A DNA stretch of 64,000 bases from Paracidovorax oryzae ATCC 19882 (lineage in GTDB: Bacteria; Pseudomonadota; Gammaproteobacteria; Burkholderiales; Burkholderiaceae_C), in NCBI RefSeq assembly GCF_000687165.1, contig NZ_JMKU01000017.1, positions 93,533-157,532 of the forward strand, written 5' to 3'. A program made the translations under genes and the position numbers. Below the pieces are notes generated by a model. It was given only the letters and a program-made list of their open reading frames with translations, was not told the DNA's origin and did not search any database. Within the stretch, counting starts at the first letter, position 1. Each line of letters starts with the position of its first letter. This document shows, piece after piece, positions 1 through 9,029 of the stretch.

Positions 1-1
1 G

Positions 2-121
2 CAGGCCGAACCCGCCTATGACCGGGAGATGGCCGCGCGGCTCGTGCGCGAAGGCGCGCAGGTGGGCGCCATGACGCCGGGGCAGCTCGCGGCCTGGCTG
101 GCCGAGAAGGTGCAGGCATGA
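2..121 (+). CDS. VWA domain protein, C-terminal fragment
   Basis: Only the last 39 codons are inside the window; the reading frame is open from the left edge and ends in TGA. The visible peptide is alpha-helical and ends in a segment reading MTPGQLAAWLAEKV. I recognise this style of ending from the CoxE/VWA-type proteins usually encoded beside SWIM zinc-finger proteins and MoxR ATPases. That family call rests mainly on context, because no metal-binding DxSxS motif is visible here. The stop overlaps the next start in an ATGA arrangement, so the two genes are translationally coupled. Any other protein family with a helical C terminus remains possible. Confidence 0.45.
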   Translation, partial: QAEPAYDREMAARLVREGAQVGAMTPGQLAAWLAEKVQA

Positions 122-2310
122 GCGGCACAGCGCACCGGGCCGACCTGCTCGAACTCACTGCCGAAGCGCTCACCGCGCTGGCCAACGCGGGCTTCGTGAA
201 GCGCGCGCAGAAGGACGTGGCCGCGGGCCTGCTGCCCCGCCTGGCGACGGAAGCCGACGGCACGGTGGTGGCGGAATTCGCCGACGGCGCGCGCACGCGC
301 CTGCCGCCGGGCCGCACGCTGCGCGATGCGGCATGCACCTGCGCGGCCAGCGGCATGTGCCGGCACCGCGTGATGCTGGTGCTCGCCTACCAGCAGGACC
401 ATGCACGCAACGCCGCGTCCGGGGCCGGTGACGACAGTGCCAGTGGCGGCGATGCTGCAGCCGCCATGGCCGCTCCTGCGCCCGCGGCCGAGGGGCCCTG
501 GAGCCCCGCCCATTTCGACGACGCGACGGTGGCCGCCAGCATCGCGCCTTCGGTGCTGGAGCAGGCCGTGCGCCTGGCGGCGTCGCGGCCGGTGGTGGCG
601 GTACAGCCCTGGCACAGCCCATCGGTACCGCCCGCGGCACGGTTGCCGATGTGCACGGTGCGCTTTTTCTCGCGCAGTTCGCTGGTGCATGCACGCTGCG
701 ACTGCCAGCAGGGCAGCGGCTGCGCGCACGTGGTGGTGGCCCTCTGGGCCTTCCGGGCCGCGGGCGAACTGCCGCCCGGTGGCGACGAGGCCATGGTGGA
801 GGTCGCGCCGCGTGGCGACGCGCAGCCGGCTGCGCCGCAAGGCGGTGGCGCGGCCCCGGTGGCCGCGGCGCCAGCCTCCGGGCGCCTGCGCGCTCCGCAA
901 GCCCTGCAGCTGCGCGGCGCGCTGGACGAGATGCTGCTGGCGCTGTGGCTCGAAGGCACGTCGCAGCCCCCCATGGCCCTGGCCGCGCGGTTCGGGGCCG
1001 TGCGCGCCCAGGCGCAGGCGCTGGGCTGGCGCTGGGTGGACGACGGCCTGGCCGAGCTGTCGCTGCTGCTGCAGTCCCAGCAGGCGCGCAGTAGCCGCGA
1101 TGACCCCGCGCGGACGCTGCAGGTGGCGGCAGAACTGTGGGCGCGGCCGCGCGCCGCCGCGCATGCCGAGGACGCCGCCGGGCAGCCGCCGGGCCCGTCG
1201 CGGCCGCCGCTGCATGCAAGCCAGATCCTGGGCATCGGGGTGAAGGGCGAGGTGGCGCTGGACCACCTCAAGCTCGTATCGCTGGGCGCGGCGCTGTGGG
1301 CCGACGACGCGGCCGAAGGCGCCAGCGTGCTGTTCGCCGACCCGGACACGCAGACCGTGACAGTGCTGGAGCGCCAGTGGCCGCGCGGCGAAGGCGGCCC
1401 CGGGCAGGCCCTGTCCGGCCGGCGGGTGGCGGGTTTTCCGCTGCGGCAGATCGCCGCGGGGCAGGTCATCACCAAGACCGCGACGCGGCGCGCCAACGGC
1501 GCCATCGACATCGGCTCCGGATCGCGCCAGACGGGCGTGGTGCCGCTGTCGCCCACGGCCTGGGACGACCTGGGTGCCCCGCTGCGCCAGGGCAGCGTGG
1601 AGTCGCTGGTGGAGCGCCTGCGCAATGCGCCGCCGGAGTTCGTGCAGCCGCGCCAGGCGGCCACGGGCGCGGCCGGGGGCACGTCAGGCCCGCTGCACGT
1701 GGTGGCCTTCCCGGGCATGCACACCGAAGAATGCACCTGGGACGCCGCCGCCCAGGTGCTGCACGCACGCATCGTGCGCCGCGATGGCGATGGCGATGGC
1801 GCCGCGGATACGGCCTCAGCCGCCTTGCACCTCGCCTTGCCGCACCGCGCGGCGGCGCCGGGCGCGGTGGATGCGCTGGCGCGCGCGCTGTCGGGAGAAT
1901 GGGGCAGCCTGCGCGCCGTCGCAGGGCCGGTGACCCTGCACCAGGGCCGTGCCGTGATGCAGCCGCTGGCCCTGCTCACGGACCAGCGCGCGGTGGTGCC
2001 GCAGACCGAGGCCCCCGCCGCACAGGCGCTCGCGCTGCGCACGGCCAGCGAAACACCGCAGGCTGTTCAGGCCCTCCTCGGCGCCACATCGCAAGGGCTG
2101 GCACAGTGGCTGCGCCAGGGCCTGCGCCACCAGCCGGGCGGGCTGGAGACGCGGGTACGGGACCAGGCCCGCCAGCTCCGGCACGCCGGCCTGGACCGCA
2201 CGGCGGCGCTGCTGGAAGGCGTTCCCGCGCAGTTGCGGTCGCCGGAGCGCGGAGCGCTGCTGCGGGCGCTGTCCACCCTTGCATTGCTGGTACAGGCACA
2301 GGAACGATGA
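118..2310 (+). CDS. SWIM zinc finger family protein
   Basis: This is a 730-residue protein with two cysteine/histidine motifs of SWIM type. The first is CTCAASGMCRH near residue 70 and the second is CDCQQGSGCAH near residue 200; both follow the CxC...CxH pattern. SWIM domains are predicted to bind DNA or proteins. In bacteria they often sit in operons with MoxR ATPase and VWA proteins, which fits the VWA-like fragment just upstream. The rest of the protein is Ala/Gly/Arg-rich with no catalytic motif I recognise. Positions 1783-1800 hold three copies of GATGGC, coding for Asp-Gly repeats. The start codon overlaps the upstream stop and the stop overlaps the next start, so this is the middle gene of a tight operon. 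Its biochemical role is unknown. Confidence 0.85.
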   Translation: MSGTAHRADLLELTAEALTALANAGFVKRAQKDVAAGLLPRLATEADGTVVAEFADGARTRLPPGRTLRDAACTCAASGMCRHRVMLVLAYQQDHARNAASGAGDDSASGGDAAAAMAAPAPAAEGPWSPAHFDDATVAASIAPSVLEQAVRLAASRPVVAVQPWHSPSVPPAARLPMCTVRFFSRSSLVHARCDCQQGSGCAHVVVALWAFRAAGELPPGGDEAMVEVAPRGDAQPAAPQGGGAAPVAAAPASGRLRAPQALQLRGALDEMLLALWLEGTSQPPMALAARFGAVRAQAQALGWRWVDDGLAELSLLLQSQQARSSRDDPARTLQVAAELWARPRAAAHAEDAAGQPPGPSRPPLHASQILGIGVKGEVALDHLKLVSLGAALWADDAAEGASVLFADPDTQTVTVLERQWPRGEGGPGQALSGRRVAGFPLRQIAAGQVITKTATRRANGAIDIGSGSRQTGVVPLSPTAWDDLGAPLRQGSVESLVERLRNAPPEFVQPRQAATGAAGGTSGPLHVVAFPGMHTEECTWDAAAQVLHARIVRRDGDGDGAADTASAALHLALPHRAAAPGAVDALARALSGEWGSLRAVAGPVTLHQGRAVMQPLALLTDQRAVVPQTEAPAAQALALRTASETPQAVQALLGATSQGLAQWLRQGLRHQPGGLETRVRDQARQLRHAGLDRTAALLEGVPAQLRSPERGALLRALSTLALLVQAQER

Positions 2311-3065
2311 CCGACACGGCCCCCACGAACCTCGTCCGCGCGCTGGAAGAGCGCGCCTTCAACGCCTGGCCGGCGCACCAGACGGTGTTCCACGGAGGCT
2401 GGGTATTCCGGCTGTCGGGCGGCTACACCAAGCGCGCCAATTCGGTCAACGCGCTGGTGCCGGGTGCGCCGTTCGATGGCGTGCGCGAGGCGGCGGCAGC
2501 GCTGTATGCGCGGCATGGACTGCCCGCCGTGTTCCGCATCACGCCCCTGGCGCCGGCCGAAGCCGACCACGCACTGGCGGATGCGGGCTACCAGCACTTC
2601 GATCCCTCGCTGGTGCTGCAACGGCCCCTGCCGCCGGGATCGCTGCCACGGCCCGATGGCAGCACCCTGGTCAGCACCTCGCCATCGGCCGCGTGGCTGG
2701 AAGGCTTCGCGGCGGCCAACGGCGTGGCCCTGCACCACCGCAAGCTGCACCGCAGCATCCTCGACGCCATCGCCCACCCGGTGGGCTACGCGCTGCAGCG
2801 GGACGCCGACGGCCATGCCGTGGGTTTCGGCCTGGCGGTGCTGGAGCGCCACGCGGTCGGCCTGTACGACCTGGCCGTGGCGCCGGGACACCGGGGCAGC
2901 GGGCGCGGCCGCGCCCTGGTGCAGGCCCTGCTGCACTGGGGCAGCGAGGCCGGAGCAACCAGCGCCTACCTGCAGGTGCGAGCGCAGAACACGCCTGCGC
3001 TGCGGCTGTATGAATCGATGGGGTTCAGGACGGCGTACGGGTACCACTACCGGGTTCCGGGCTGA
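2307..3065 (+). CDS. GNAT family N-acetyltransferase
   Basis: A 252-residue protein starting at an ATG that overlaps the SWIM gene stop (ATGA). The C-terminal half carries the acetyl-CoA-binding signature of the GNAT fold: LYDLAVAPGHRGSGRGRALV, a match to the V-x-x-x-x-RGxGxG/A pyrophosphate loop, followed by a helix and the closing strand with NTPALRLYESMGF, typical of RimI-like enzymes. The N-terminal half (residues 1-120) is a second, degenerate GNAT-like half with an aromatic, arginine-rich start, as in many two-lobed acetyltransferases. The acceptor substrate cannot be read from the sequence. Co-transcription with the SWIM gene is inferred from the overlap. Confidence 0.85.
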   Translation: MTDTAPTNLVRALEERAFNAWPAHQTVFHGGWVFRLSGGYTKRANSVNALVPGAPFDGVREAAAALYARHGLPAVFRITPLAPAEADHALADAGYQHFDPSLVLQRPLPPGSLPRPDGSTLVSTSPSAAWLEGFAAANGVALHHRKLHRSILDAIAHPVGYALQRDADGHAVGFGLAVLERHAVGLYDLAVAPGHRGSGRGRALVQALLHWGSEAGATSAYLQVRAQNTPALRLYESMGFRTAYGYHYRVPG

Positions 3066-3146
3066 GACCGCAGGCGCGACGAGCCGCGCCGGCCTCCGGA
3101 TTCCTCCGCACGGAACGTTGATGACAGCTCAACCGCAGGCATTGAA

Positions 3147-3161
3147 TGCGAATTGTTTTCA
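3147..3161 (+). promoter_or_regulatory. Putative Fur box
   Basis: The 15 bases TGCGAATTGTTTTCA match 10 of 14 positions of the 7-1-7 Fur consensus and sit in an AT-rich patch unusual for this genome. They lie about 80 bp upstream of the preferred receptor start. Iron-dependent repression of the receptor operon is inferred. Confidence 0.6.
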
Positions 3162-3225
3162 ATATAATTAATAAAACTTTTTTATGCGCCGATGCACGCG
3201 GCAGCCTTTCTTCTTACCGCATCCC

Positions 3226-5421
3226 ATGGTCCACACCCGTTCCACGATGGTGGCGGCCGCGCATGGCGCAGCCGTCGTCCCCCAGCGTATTCACAGGGCT
3301 GCACGCCCGGCCCGCCGGCTGGGCCGGGGCGCCCTGACCCCGCTGGCGCTCTGCCTGTCGCAGGCCGCATTTGCACAGGCCACGGCCCCCGCAGAGGCCG
3401 CTGGTGCGGCGAACACGGCGCAACTGCAGGAAGTGCGCATCAATGCCGGCGCCGAGAAGGACGTGGGCTTCGCCCCCGCCGAAGCCCAGACGGCCGGCAA
3501 GGCGCCGATGCGCCGGCTGGAGACGCCGCAGTCGGTGAGCGTGGTGACGCGCGAGCAAATGGAATCGCGCCAGATCACCAACATGCAGCAGGCACTGCAG
3601 ACCGTGGCGGGCGTGAGCCCGGTGAACTTCGGGCGGCGCGGCTTCGACGACATCAACATCCGGGGTTTCCGCTCCACCGAGTCCATCCTGATCGACGGGC
3701 TGGTACAGAGCGCCGGCATGTGGACGCGCCTGAACCCCTACGGCTACGAGCGCTTCGAGGTGCTCAAAGGCGCGGCCTCGGTGCTGTACGGCCAGGTGCA
3801 ACCCGGCGGCATCGTCAACGCGATCAGCAAACGCCCCAAGCGCGAGGCATTGGGTGAAGTGGGCGTGGAAGTGGGCAGCTACGGGCTGCGCACGCTGCAG
3901 GCCGACCTGAACCGGCCGCTGAACGAGTCGGGCAAGGCCGCCTTCCGCATCAACGCGCAGGTGTCCAACAGCGACGATCCGACCGACTTCATCTACCGCC
4001 GCGACCGCTGGATCGCCCCCTCGCTCTCGCTGGACCTGGGCCCGCAGACAGATCTGGTGCTGTTCGCCACCTACAGCCAGGGCAACTGGATGCGCCAGCA
4101 AGGCGTCACGCCCTACGGCACGGTGCTGCCCAACCGCAACGGCCCGGTGCGCACCACGCTCTACACCGGCGACCCCGGCTTCGGCGGCTACGACATCGAG
4201 ACCAAGTCGGTCGGCTATGCGCTGGAGCACCGCTTTTCGCCGGCCCTGACGCTGCGCCAGAACGTGCGCTACGAAACCGAGGGCGGCACGGGCAACCTCG
4301 TCGCCAACGGCACGCTGCAGGCCAACCAGCGCCTGCAGAACCGCACCGCCACGCGCCAGTACATGGACGACGACATGCTGGCCACCGACACTTCCCTGCT
4401 GGCGCAGTTCGACGCCCTGGGCGTGAAGCACCGGCTGGTGGCCGGCCTGGACGCGCGCAGCGGCAAGACCTGGCTGGGCCGCCGGACCTGCACCATCGCC
4501 CCGATGGACCTGTTCAACCCGGTGTACGGCGTGCCGGCGACCTGCCCCACGGGCTACACGGCCGATGCGCCGGAGCGGCTCGACGTGGTGGGCCTGTATG
4601 CGCAGGAGCAGATCAAATTCAATCCGCAGTGGACGGCACTCTTCGGCCTGCGGCGCGATTGGTCGAGCAACACCATCGATGACCATGTCGCCGGGCAGAA
4701 GACCAAACAGAAGGATTCCGCCACCACGCTGTCCGCCGGCCTGGTCTATGAATTCGTGCCCGGCTGGGCCGCCTATGCCAGCTATGGCGAATCGTTCCTG
4801 CCGGTGGCGGGCACCACGTTCTCGGGCACACCGTTCGCGCCGGAGACGGGCAAGCAGTGGGAAACGGGCCTGAAGTACGAAGCGCCCGACCGCAGCGTGA
4901 CCGGCTCGCTGGCGCTCTTCGACCTCAAGCGCCGCAACGTCACCACCGCCGACGCAGATCATCCCAGCTACAGCGTGCAGACCGGCGCGCAGCGCGCGCG
5001 CGGGCTGGAACTGGAAGTGGGCGCCGACCTGCGCCGCGACTGGAAGCTCACCGGTGCCTACACCTACATCGACACCGAGGTCACGCGCGACAACAACGCC
5101 GCCATCGTGGGCAAGCCGCTCAACCTGACGCCGCGCCATGCGGTCTCCCTGTGGGCCACCTACAAGCTGCCCCAGGTACCGCAGCTCACGCTGGGTGCCG
5201 GCGTGCGCCACGCCAGCAGGCAGATCGGCTCCTACCCCTTCACCCTGCCCGCCTACACGGTGGCCGATGTGTCGGTGAGCTATGCCGGGCCCAGCTACCG
5301 CATCACGGCGGGCGTGAAGAACGTGTTCGACCGGGCCTACTACGACGGCGCGATCAACGCCAACGTGGTCTCGCCGGCCATGCCGCGCAATTTCAGTCTG
5401 GGCCTGACGTACTTCTTCTGA
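3226..5421 (+). CDS. TonB-dependent siderophore receptor
   Basis: An outer-membrane ligand-gated channel that imports ferric siderophore using TonB energy. From the chosen start the protein has 731 residues; an in-frame ATG at 3184 would add 14. I prefer 3226 because 3184 lies only about 20 bp from the Fur box, but neither has a good ribosome-binding site. A basic N region and hydrophobic stretch ending in AAFAQA form the signal peptide. The plug domain follows, with the motifs ETPQSVSVVTREQM and NIRGF, and VLKGAASVLYGQVQPGGIVN, the hallmark of FhuA/FpvA-type receptors. The C-terminal barrel ends in phenylalanine (LGLTYFF), as BAM substrates do. The PepSY and small membrane protein genes follow directly. 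The siderophore is not predictable, and I see no biosynthesis genes nearby. Confidence 0.93.
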   Translation: MVHTRSTMVAAAHGAAVVPQRIHRAARPARRLGRGALTPLALCLSQAAFAQATAPAEAAGAANTAQLQEVRINAGAEKDVGFAPAEAQTAGKAPMRRLETPQSVSVVTREQMESRQITNMQQALQTVAGVSPVNFGRRGFDDINIRGFRSTESILIDGLVQSAGMWTRLNPYGYERFEVLKGAASVLYGQVQPGGIVNAISKRPKREALGEVGVEVGSYGLRTLQADLNRPLNESGKAAFRINAQVSNSDDPTDFIYRRDRWIAPSLSLDLGPQTDLVLFATYSQGNWMRQQGVTPYGTVLPNRNGPVRTTLYTGDPGFGGYDIETKSVGYALEHRFSPALTLRQNVRYETEGGTGNLVANGTLQANQRLQNRTATRQYMDDDMLATDTSLLAQFDALGVKHRLVAGLDARSGKTWLGRRTCTIAPMDLFNPVYGVPATCPTGYTADAPERLDVVGLYAQEQIKFNPQWTALFGLRRDWSSNTIDDHVAGQKTKQKDSATTLSAGLVYEFVPGWAAYASYGESFLPVAGTTFSGTPFAPETGKQWETGLKYEAPDRSVTGSLALFDLKRRNVTTADADHPSYSVQTGAQRARGLELEVGADLRRDWKLTGAYTYIDTEVTRDNNAAIVGKPLNLTPRHAVSLWATYKLPQVPQLTLGAGVRHASRQIGSYPFTLPAYTVADVSVSYAGPSYRITAGVKNVFDRAYYDGAINANVVSPAMPRNFSLGLTYFF

Positions 5422-5434
5422 CGGTGCCCGCGCC

Positions 5435-6556
5435 ATGCCCGGACATCGCACGCTGAACCGCCTGCTCACGCTGCACTCGTGGGCGGGCATCGTCACGGGC
5501 CTGCTGCTGTTCATCGTGTGCTTTTCGGGGTCGGTGGTGGTGTTCAAGCACGAGATCGACCTGTGGGCCAATCCGTCGCTCGCGCAACTGCCGCGGGCGG
5601 AACACCCGGCCCCGCTCGATACGGTGCTGGCGCAGGTGCAGGCGCACTACCCCGGCGCCACCGTGGAGGCGATCGCCCTGCCCGATGCGGTGAACCCCGC
5701 GTATTTCGCCTTCGTGCGCGAGGCCGGAGCGCCCGCGGCCCAGCGCACCAAGCTCGCGCTGCGGCCCGACACGGGCGCGCTCATCGGCCCGGTGGACAGC
5801 CAGCTGGGGCAGTACCTGCGCATGCTGCACGTCTTCCTGTTCTTCGGGCCGCGCTGGATCGTGGGTTTCCTCGGCGTGGCCATGCTGGTGCTGATCGGCA
5901 CCGGCATCGTGATCCACCGCAAGATCCTGGCCGAGCTGTTCACGCTGCGCTGGGGACGCAGCCTGCGCGTGGTGATGTCGGACCTGCACAAGTCCGCGGG
6001 CATCTGGGGCCTGGGCTTTCACCTGCTGATCGCGGGCACGGGGGCCTGGCTGGGGCTGGCCCCGCTGTTCGAGCAAGGCTGGAAGTACCTGGCGGCGCCC
6101 GTTGCACCCGCCGCGCGCATGGCCCCCACCCCGCCCGGGGCGGCGAACGTACCCGCTGCCATGCAGTCGCTCGATGCGCTGCACGCGGCCGCCCGCCAGG
6201 CGGTCCCGGGGCTGGACGTGGCCTATGTCTCGCTGCGCCGGTGGGGCACGGCGGGCGCCGAGGCCGGCTTCACGGGCGACCTGCAGGGACATCTGGCCAG
6301 CACGGCCCGGGTGGAGTTCGATGCCGCGGCCGGCCGCATCCGCCAGGCCCACGATCCGCGCACGGCGGGCTTCTGGTCGATGGTGAACGCGCTCATGGAA
6401 CCGCTGCATTTCGGCGATTTCGGCGGGCTGCCGCTGAAGTGGCTGTACTTCTTCCTGGGGCTCATGCCCGCCTTCCTGTCCCTCAGCGGCACGCTGATCT
6501 GGCTCGACGGGCGGCGCCTGCGCGCCCACCCGGCAAGGCCCGCGGCCCATGCCTGA
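5435..6556 (+). CDS. PepSY-associated transmembrane protein
   Basis: A 373-residue inner-membrane protein of the PepSY_TM family. It begins with a histidine-containing first helix, HSWAGIVTGLLLFIVCFSGS, near residue 10. Periplasmic PepSY-like segments follow, and further helices lie near residues 140-160, 185-205 and 340-360. Members of this family accompany TonB-dependent siderophore receptors and are thought to help reduce or release iron from siderophores at the inner membrane, with paired histidines as possible heme ligands. It starts 13 bp after the receptor stop and overlaps the next gene by 8 bp, so the operon assignment is strong. The exact reaction is inferred from family and context. 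Confidence 0.85.
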   Translation: MPGHRTLNRLLTLHSWAGIVTGLLLFIVCFSGSVVVFKHEIDLWANPSLAQLPRAEHPAPLDTVLAQVQAHYPGATVEAIALPDAVNPAYFAFVREAGAPAAQRTKLALRPDTGALIGPVDSQLGQYLRMLHVFLFFGPRWIVGFLGVAMLVLIGTGIVIHRKILAELFTLRWGRSLRVVMSDLHKSAGIWGLGFHLLIAGTGAWLGLAPLFEQGWKYLAAPVAPAARMAPTPPGAANVPAAMQSLDALHAAARQAVPGLDVAYVSLRRWGTAGAEAGFTGDLQGHLASTARVEFDAAAGRIRQAHDPRTAGFWSMVNALMEPLHFGDFGGLPLKWLYFFLGLMPAFLSLSGTLIWLDGRRLRAHPARPAAHA

Positions 6557-7373
6557 GCGGCGCAACCCCGCCCCCCACGACGGCATGGCCCGCTTCTATG
6601 TCGCGCTGCATGCCGCACTGCCCGCCGCGCTGGCGGGGGCCGTGCTGCTGCACTGGTTCCCGCCCGCCGGCCTGGAGCCGCTCGCACGGCGGCCCGCCTG
6701 GACCGCCTGGGCCGCGATCGGCCTGTGGCTGCTGGCCTCGGCCCTGCTCGGCGCACTGGCGCGGCACGCTACCCCGCTGTGGCGCATGGCGCTGTGCGCG
6801 GCCACGGCATTGCTCCTGCTGGCCGGTGTGTCGGGCTGGATGCAGCGGGCGCCCCTGTCCCTGCCGGTGCTCGCCGCGGTGTCGGCCCTCGCACTGGCCT
6901 GCGCGGGCCTGGCGCAGTGCATCGGCCCGGGCCGCGTGCAGGCGGAACGGGTGGGGCGGAACGCGGGCCGCGGCCTGCGTGGCGGCCCCGCGGGGAATGG
7001 CGGGCCGCGACGGCACCGCCTGCACACGGGCCTGCACGCAATGGCGCGCCACCTGCCTTTTTGGCTGGCGGGCCTGCTGGCGCTGGAGTCGTTCCGCATC
7101 GCCCACCTGGCCGCGCCCGGGCCGGATCGCCCGGCGGGCATGCTGGGATTGCTGCTGGCCTGCCTGGTCGCGCTGCCGGCCGCCACGCTGCGCACGTGGC
7201 TGCCGGGCACCAGCACCACCCTCTGGGTGCTGGCCGCGGTCTGCCATGCAGGGCTGGCCGCCAAGGCGGGCCCGCTCCCCTGGGCACTGGCGGCGGCCCT
7301 GTGCACCCTCGCAGCCGTGCAGGCCGCATGGCCGTCCCGCGCCCGGGGCGGCGACCTGGAGGCTCGCGCATGA
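6549..7373 (+). CDS. Hypothetical multi-spanning membrane protein
   Basis: A 274-residue protein with about seven to eight hydrophobic helices, for example around residues 18-40, 55-72, 78-95, 100-120 and 165-185. A basic glycine/arginine-rich loop lies near residues 130-155. I do not recognise a named domain. It overlaps the PepSY gene upstream by 8 bp and the DUF3325 gene downstream by 4 bp (ATGA), so it is certainly co-translated with the iron-uptake genes. A role in siderophore-iron handling at the inner membrane is a context guess only. The two halves on either side of the basic loop have similar helix patterns, so an internal duplication or fusion of two small membrane proteins is possible. 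Confidence 0.7.
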   Translation: MPERRNPAPHDGMARFYVALHAALPAALAGAVLLHWFPPAGLEPLARRPAWTAWAAIGLWLLASALLGALARHATPLWRMALCAATALLLLAGVSGWMQRAPLSLPVLAAVSALALACAGLAQCIGPGRVQAERVGRNAGRGLRGGPAGNGGPRRHRLHTGLHAMARHLPFWLAGLLALESFRIAHLAAPGPDRPAGMLGLLLACLVALPAATLRTWLPGTSTTLWVLAAVCHAGLAAKAGPLPWALAAALCTLAAVQAAWPSRARGGDLEARA

Positions 7374-7726
7374 ACGCATTCCTGCTCGGCAGCGCCGTGC
7401 TGGCCTCGCTGGCAGGACTTTGCCTGTGGGCCCGGGCGGTGCCCACGCGGGCCTGGGGCGACGGGGCCGGCAGTGCCTCCCAGCGCCGCGGCACGCTGGC
7501 GGCAGTGTGCCTGGTCCTGGCCCTGCAGGGGATGTCGGCCGGCATGGCAGCGGGTGCGGCGGCGGCCGCCGCCCTGGTGCCCGCCGCCTGGATGGTGGCC
7601 GGCTGGGGGCTGACCCTGGCGATGAACCAGTGGCCGGAACACAGCCTGCGCTGGGCGCGGTGGCTGGGAACGGCCGGCCTGCTCGGGTGCACCAGCGGGC
7701 TGGCCGTGCGGGCCATCGCGTACTGA
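7370..7726 (+). CDS. Small membrane protein, DUF3325-like
   Basis: A 118-residue protein with three to four hydrophobic helices. Its start ATG overlaps the previous stop. The layout and the sequence near MNQWPEHSLRWARWLGTAG resemble DUF3325 proteins, which are regularly the last gene of operons containing a TonB receptor and a PepSY membrane protein. The family call is from memory and moderately confident; function is unknown. The gene lies inside a longer open frame, but the short start is clearly favoured by the 4-bp overlap and by the first membrane helix beginning at once. Confidence 0.7.
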   Translation: MNAFLLGSAVLASLAGLCLWARAVPTRAWGDGAGSASQRRGTLAAVCLVLALQGMSAGMAAGAAAAAALVPAAWMVAGWGLTLAMNQWPEHSLRWARWLGTAGLLGCTSGLAVRAIAY

Positions 7727-7860
7727 GATCCGGACCGGGCCGGCACCGCACCGAGGCGGGGATTCCACGGCGCGGCATGGCACACTGTCGCGCCATGGCA
7801 GGCCGCCCAGGCCTCCGCCACGCCCCCATTCCTCCACTGCCCCCACGAGGAGCCCCGACG

Positions 7861-8397
7861 ATGAACACGCCCTCCAAGTATTCGGCCACGCTGCGCCTGC
7901 TGCACTGGTCCATGTTCGCGCTCGTCGCGCTGGCCTATGCCAGCATCAACCTGCGCAAGGCCTTCGAGCGCGGCAGCGACAGCCGCCTGCTGATGGTGGA
8001 ATCGCATTTCCTGCTCGGCATGCTGGTGCTGCTGCTCGTGCTGCCGCGGCTGGTCGCCCGCTGGCGCTCGCCGCAGCCGCCGATCGAGCCGCCACTGCCG
8101 GCGCCCCTGCGCATCGGCGCGCACCTGGGGCATGGCCTGCTCTATGCCTTCCTCATCGTGCAGCCCCTGCTGGGCATGGCCTGCCGCCTGGTGAGCGGCC
8201 GCGGCATCGGCCTGCCGCTCACTGAGGCATCCATCCCCTGGCCTGCCGCGTGGGTGGACAAGCAGTTCGCCGGCACGCTCGAATCCGCCCACGAATGGCT
8301 GGGCACGGCCTTCTACTGGGTGATCGGCCTGCACATCGCGGCGGCGCTGTGGCACGCGCTGGTGCGCCGGGACAATGCGCTGCGGCGGATGTGGTGA
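7861..8397 (+). CDS. Cytochrome b561
   Basis: A 178-residue inner-membrane di-heme cytochrome b of the prokaryotic b561/YodB family, which moves electrons between the quinone pool and acceptors such as superoxide. Four helices are visible. Candidate heme-ligand histidines are the one in RLLHWSMF near residue 15, ESHFLLGM near residue 46, LGHGLLYAFL near residue 91, and ESAHEWLG and IGLHIAAALWH near residues 143-160. The ATG is preceded by a good ribosome-binding site (CGAGGAG). It lies 134 bp after the iron-uptake operon, so it may have its own promoter or read through from it. A partner role in reducing siderophore iron is possible but unproven. Confidence 0.9.
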   Translation: MNTPSKYSATLRLLHWSMFALVALAYASINLRKAFERGSDSRLLMVESHFLLGMLVLLLVLPRLVARWRSPQPPIEPPLPAPLRIGAHLGHGLLYAFLIVQPLLGMACRLVSGRGIGLPLTEASIPWPAAWVDKQFAGTLESAHEWLGTAFYWVIGLHIAAALWHALVRRDNALRRMW

Positions 8398-8444
8398 TGC
8401 TGCAGGCGCCGTTAAACACTTCTTCAGATTGAAAGCACCTGACA

Positions 8445-8473
8445 GTGCCGTCCGGCTGCGTACGAGGCGGCAC
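8445..8473. terminator. Possible bidirectional terminator hairpin
   Basis: GTGCCG at 8445-8450 pairs with CGGCAC at 8468-8473, between two convergent genes (b561 and the MarR regulator). There is no flanking T run, so this is weak evidence. Confidence 0.25.
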
Positions 8474-8484
8474 AGGCAGCCTGG

Positions 8485-8943
8485 CTACTCGTCCTCACCA
8501 CCTTCCAGCATCTTGCGCAAGAGGAAATCCAGCGCCAGCCGTTCCGCGGGATTGAGCCGGCCGTAGGTGCTCTGGGTGATCCTGCGCGCGAACGGCTGCA
8601 TCGTGCGCACCAGATCGCGGCCCTCGTCCGTGAGTTCGATCACCACCTTGCGCCGGTCCACGCGGTCGTGGTCCACGCTGATCAGGCCGCGCTGCTTCAG
8701 ACGGTCCACCACGCCCCGGATGGTGGCCTGGTCGATGACGGTGGCCTTCACCACCTCGGCCAGGGAACTGCTGCCCTGGTCGTGCAGCGAGCACAGCACC
8801 ACGAACTGGGCAGCCGTCAGTTGGGAATCCGGGATGTACTGCTGGAACAGCGCCGTGTGCCGCTGGTACACGCGGCGCAGCAGGTGCCCCACCTGTTCGG
8901 AGAACACATATTCCTCATCCTCGGTCGCGGTCTTGTCTGCCAT
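8485..8943 (-). CDS. nicR: MarR family regulator, likely nicotinate pathway repressor
   Basis: A 152-residue MarR-type winged-helix protein. The recognition helix region reads IDQATIRGVVDRLKQRGLI and the wing contains DRVDRRKVVIELTDEG, both diagnostic of MarR. It is the last gene of the minus-strand arm of the nicotinate cluster, directly behind the transporter. In Pseudomonas putida the MarR protein NicR represses nic genes and responds to 6-hydroxynicotinate; orthology here is inferred from family and position. An upstream in-frame ATG at 8965-8967 would add eight residues; I prefer the shorter form because the family usually starts near this point. Its likely target is the divergent promoter region at 15226-15547. 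Confidence 0.85.
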   Translation of the reverse strand: MADKTATEDEEYVFSEQVGHLLRRVYQRHTALFQQYIPDSQLTAAQFVVLCSLHDQGSSSLAEVVKATVIDQATIRGVVDRLKQRGLISVDHDRVDRRKVVIELTDEGRDLVRTMQPFARRITQSTYGRLNPAERLALDFLLRKMLEGGEDE

Positions 8944-9029
8944 GCGCGGATTGTAGGTAGCGTGCATGGCACGGGCCGGCCGCGGGGGGGCGGGCGAAGC
9001 CCCGCTGCCGGGCGCCGCCCGGGCCGACA

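Noticed and set aside
1783..1800. Three copies of GATGGC in the SWIM gene as a possible phase-variable repeat
   Set aside because: Six-base units keep the frame, so copy-number change would not switch the gene; three copies are too few to suggest slippage.
3214..5571. A 785-codon open frame on the minus strand opposite the siderophore receptor gene
   Set aside because: It mirrors the receptor gene in a high-GC region; the translation is His/Arg/Gly-rich with no domain, while the plus strand gives a full TonB receptor.
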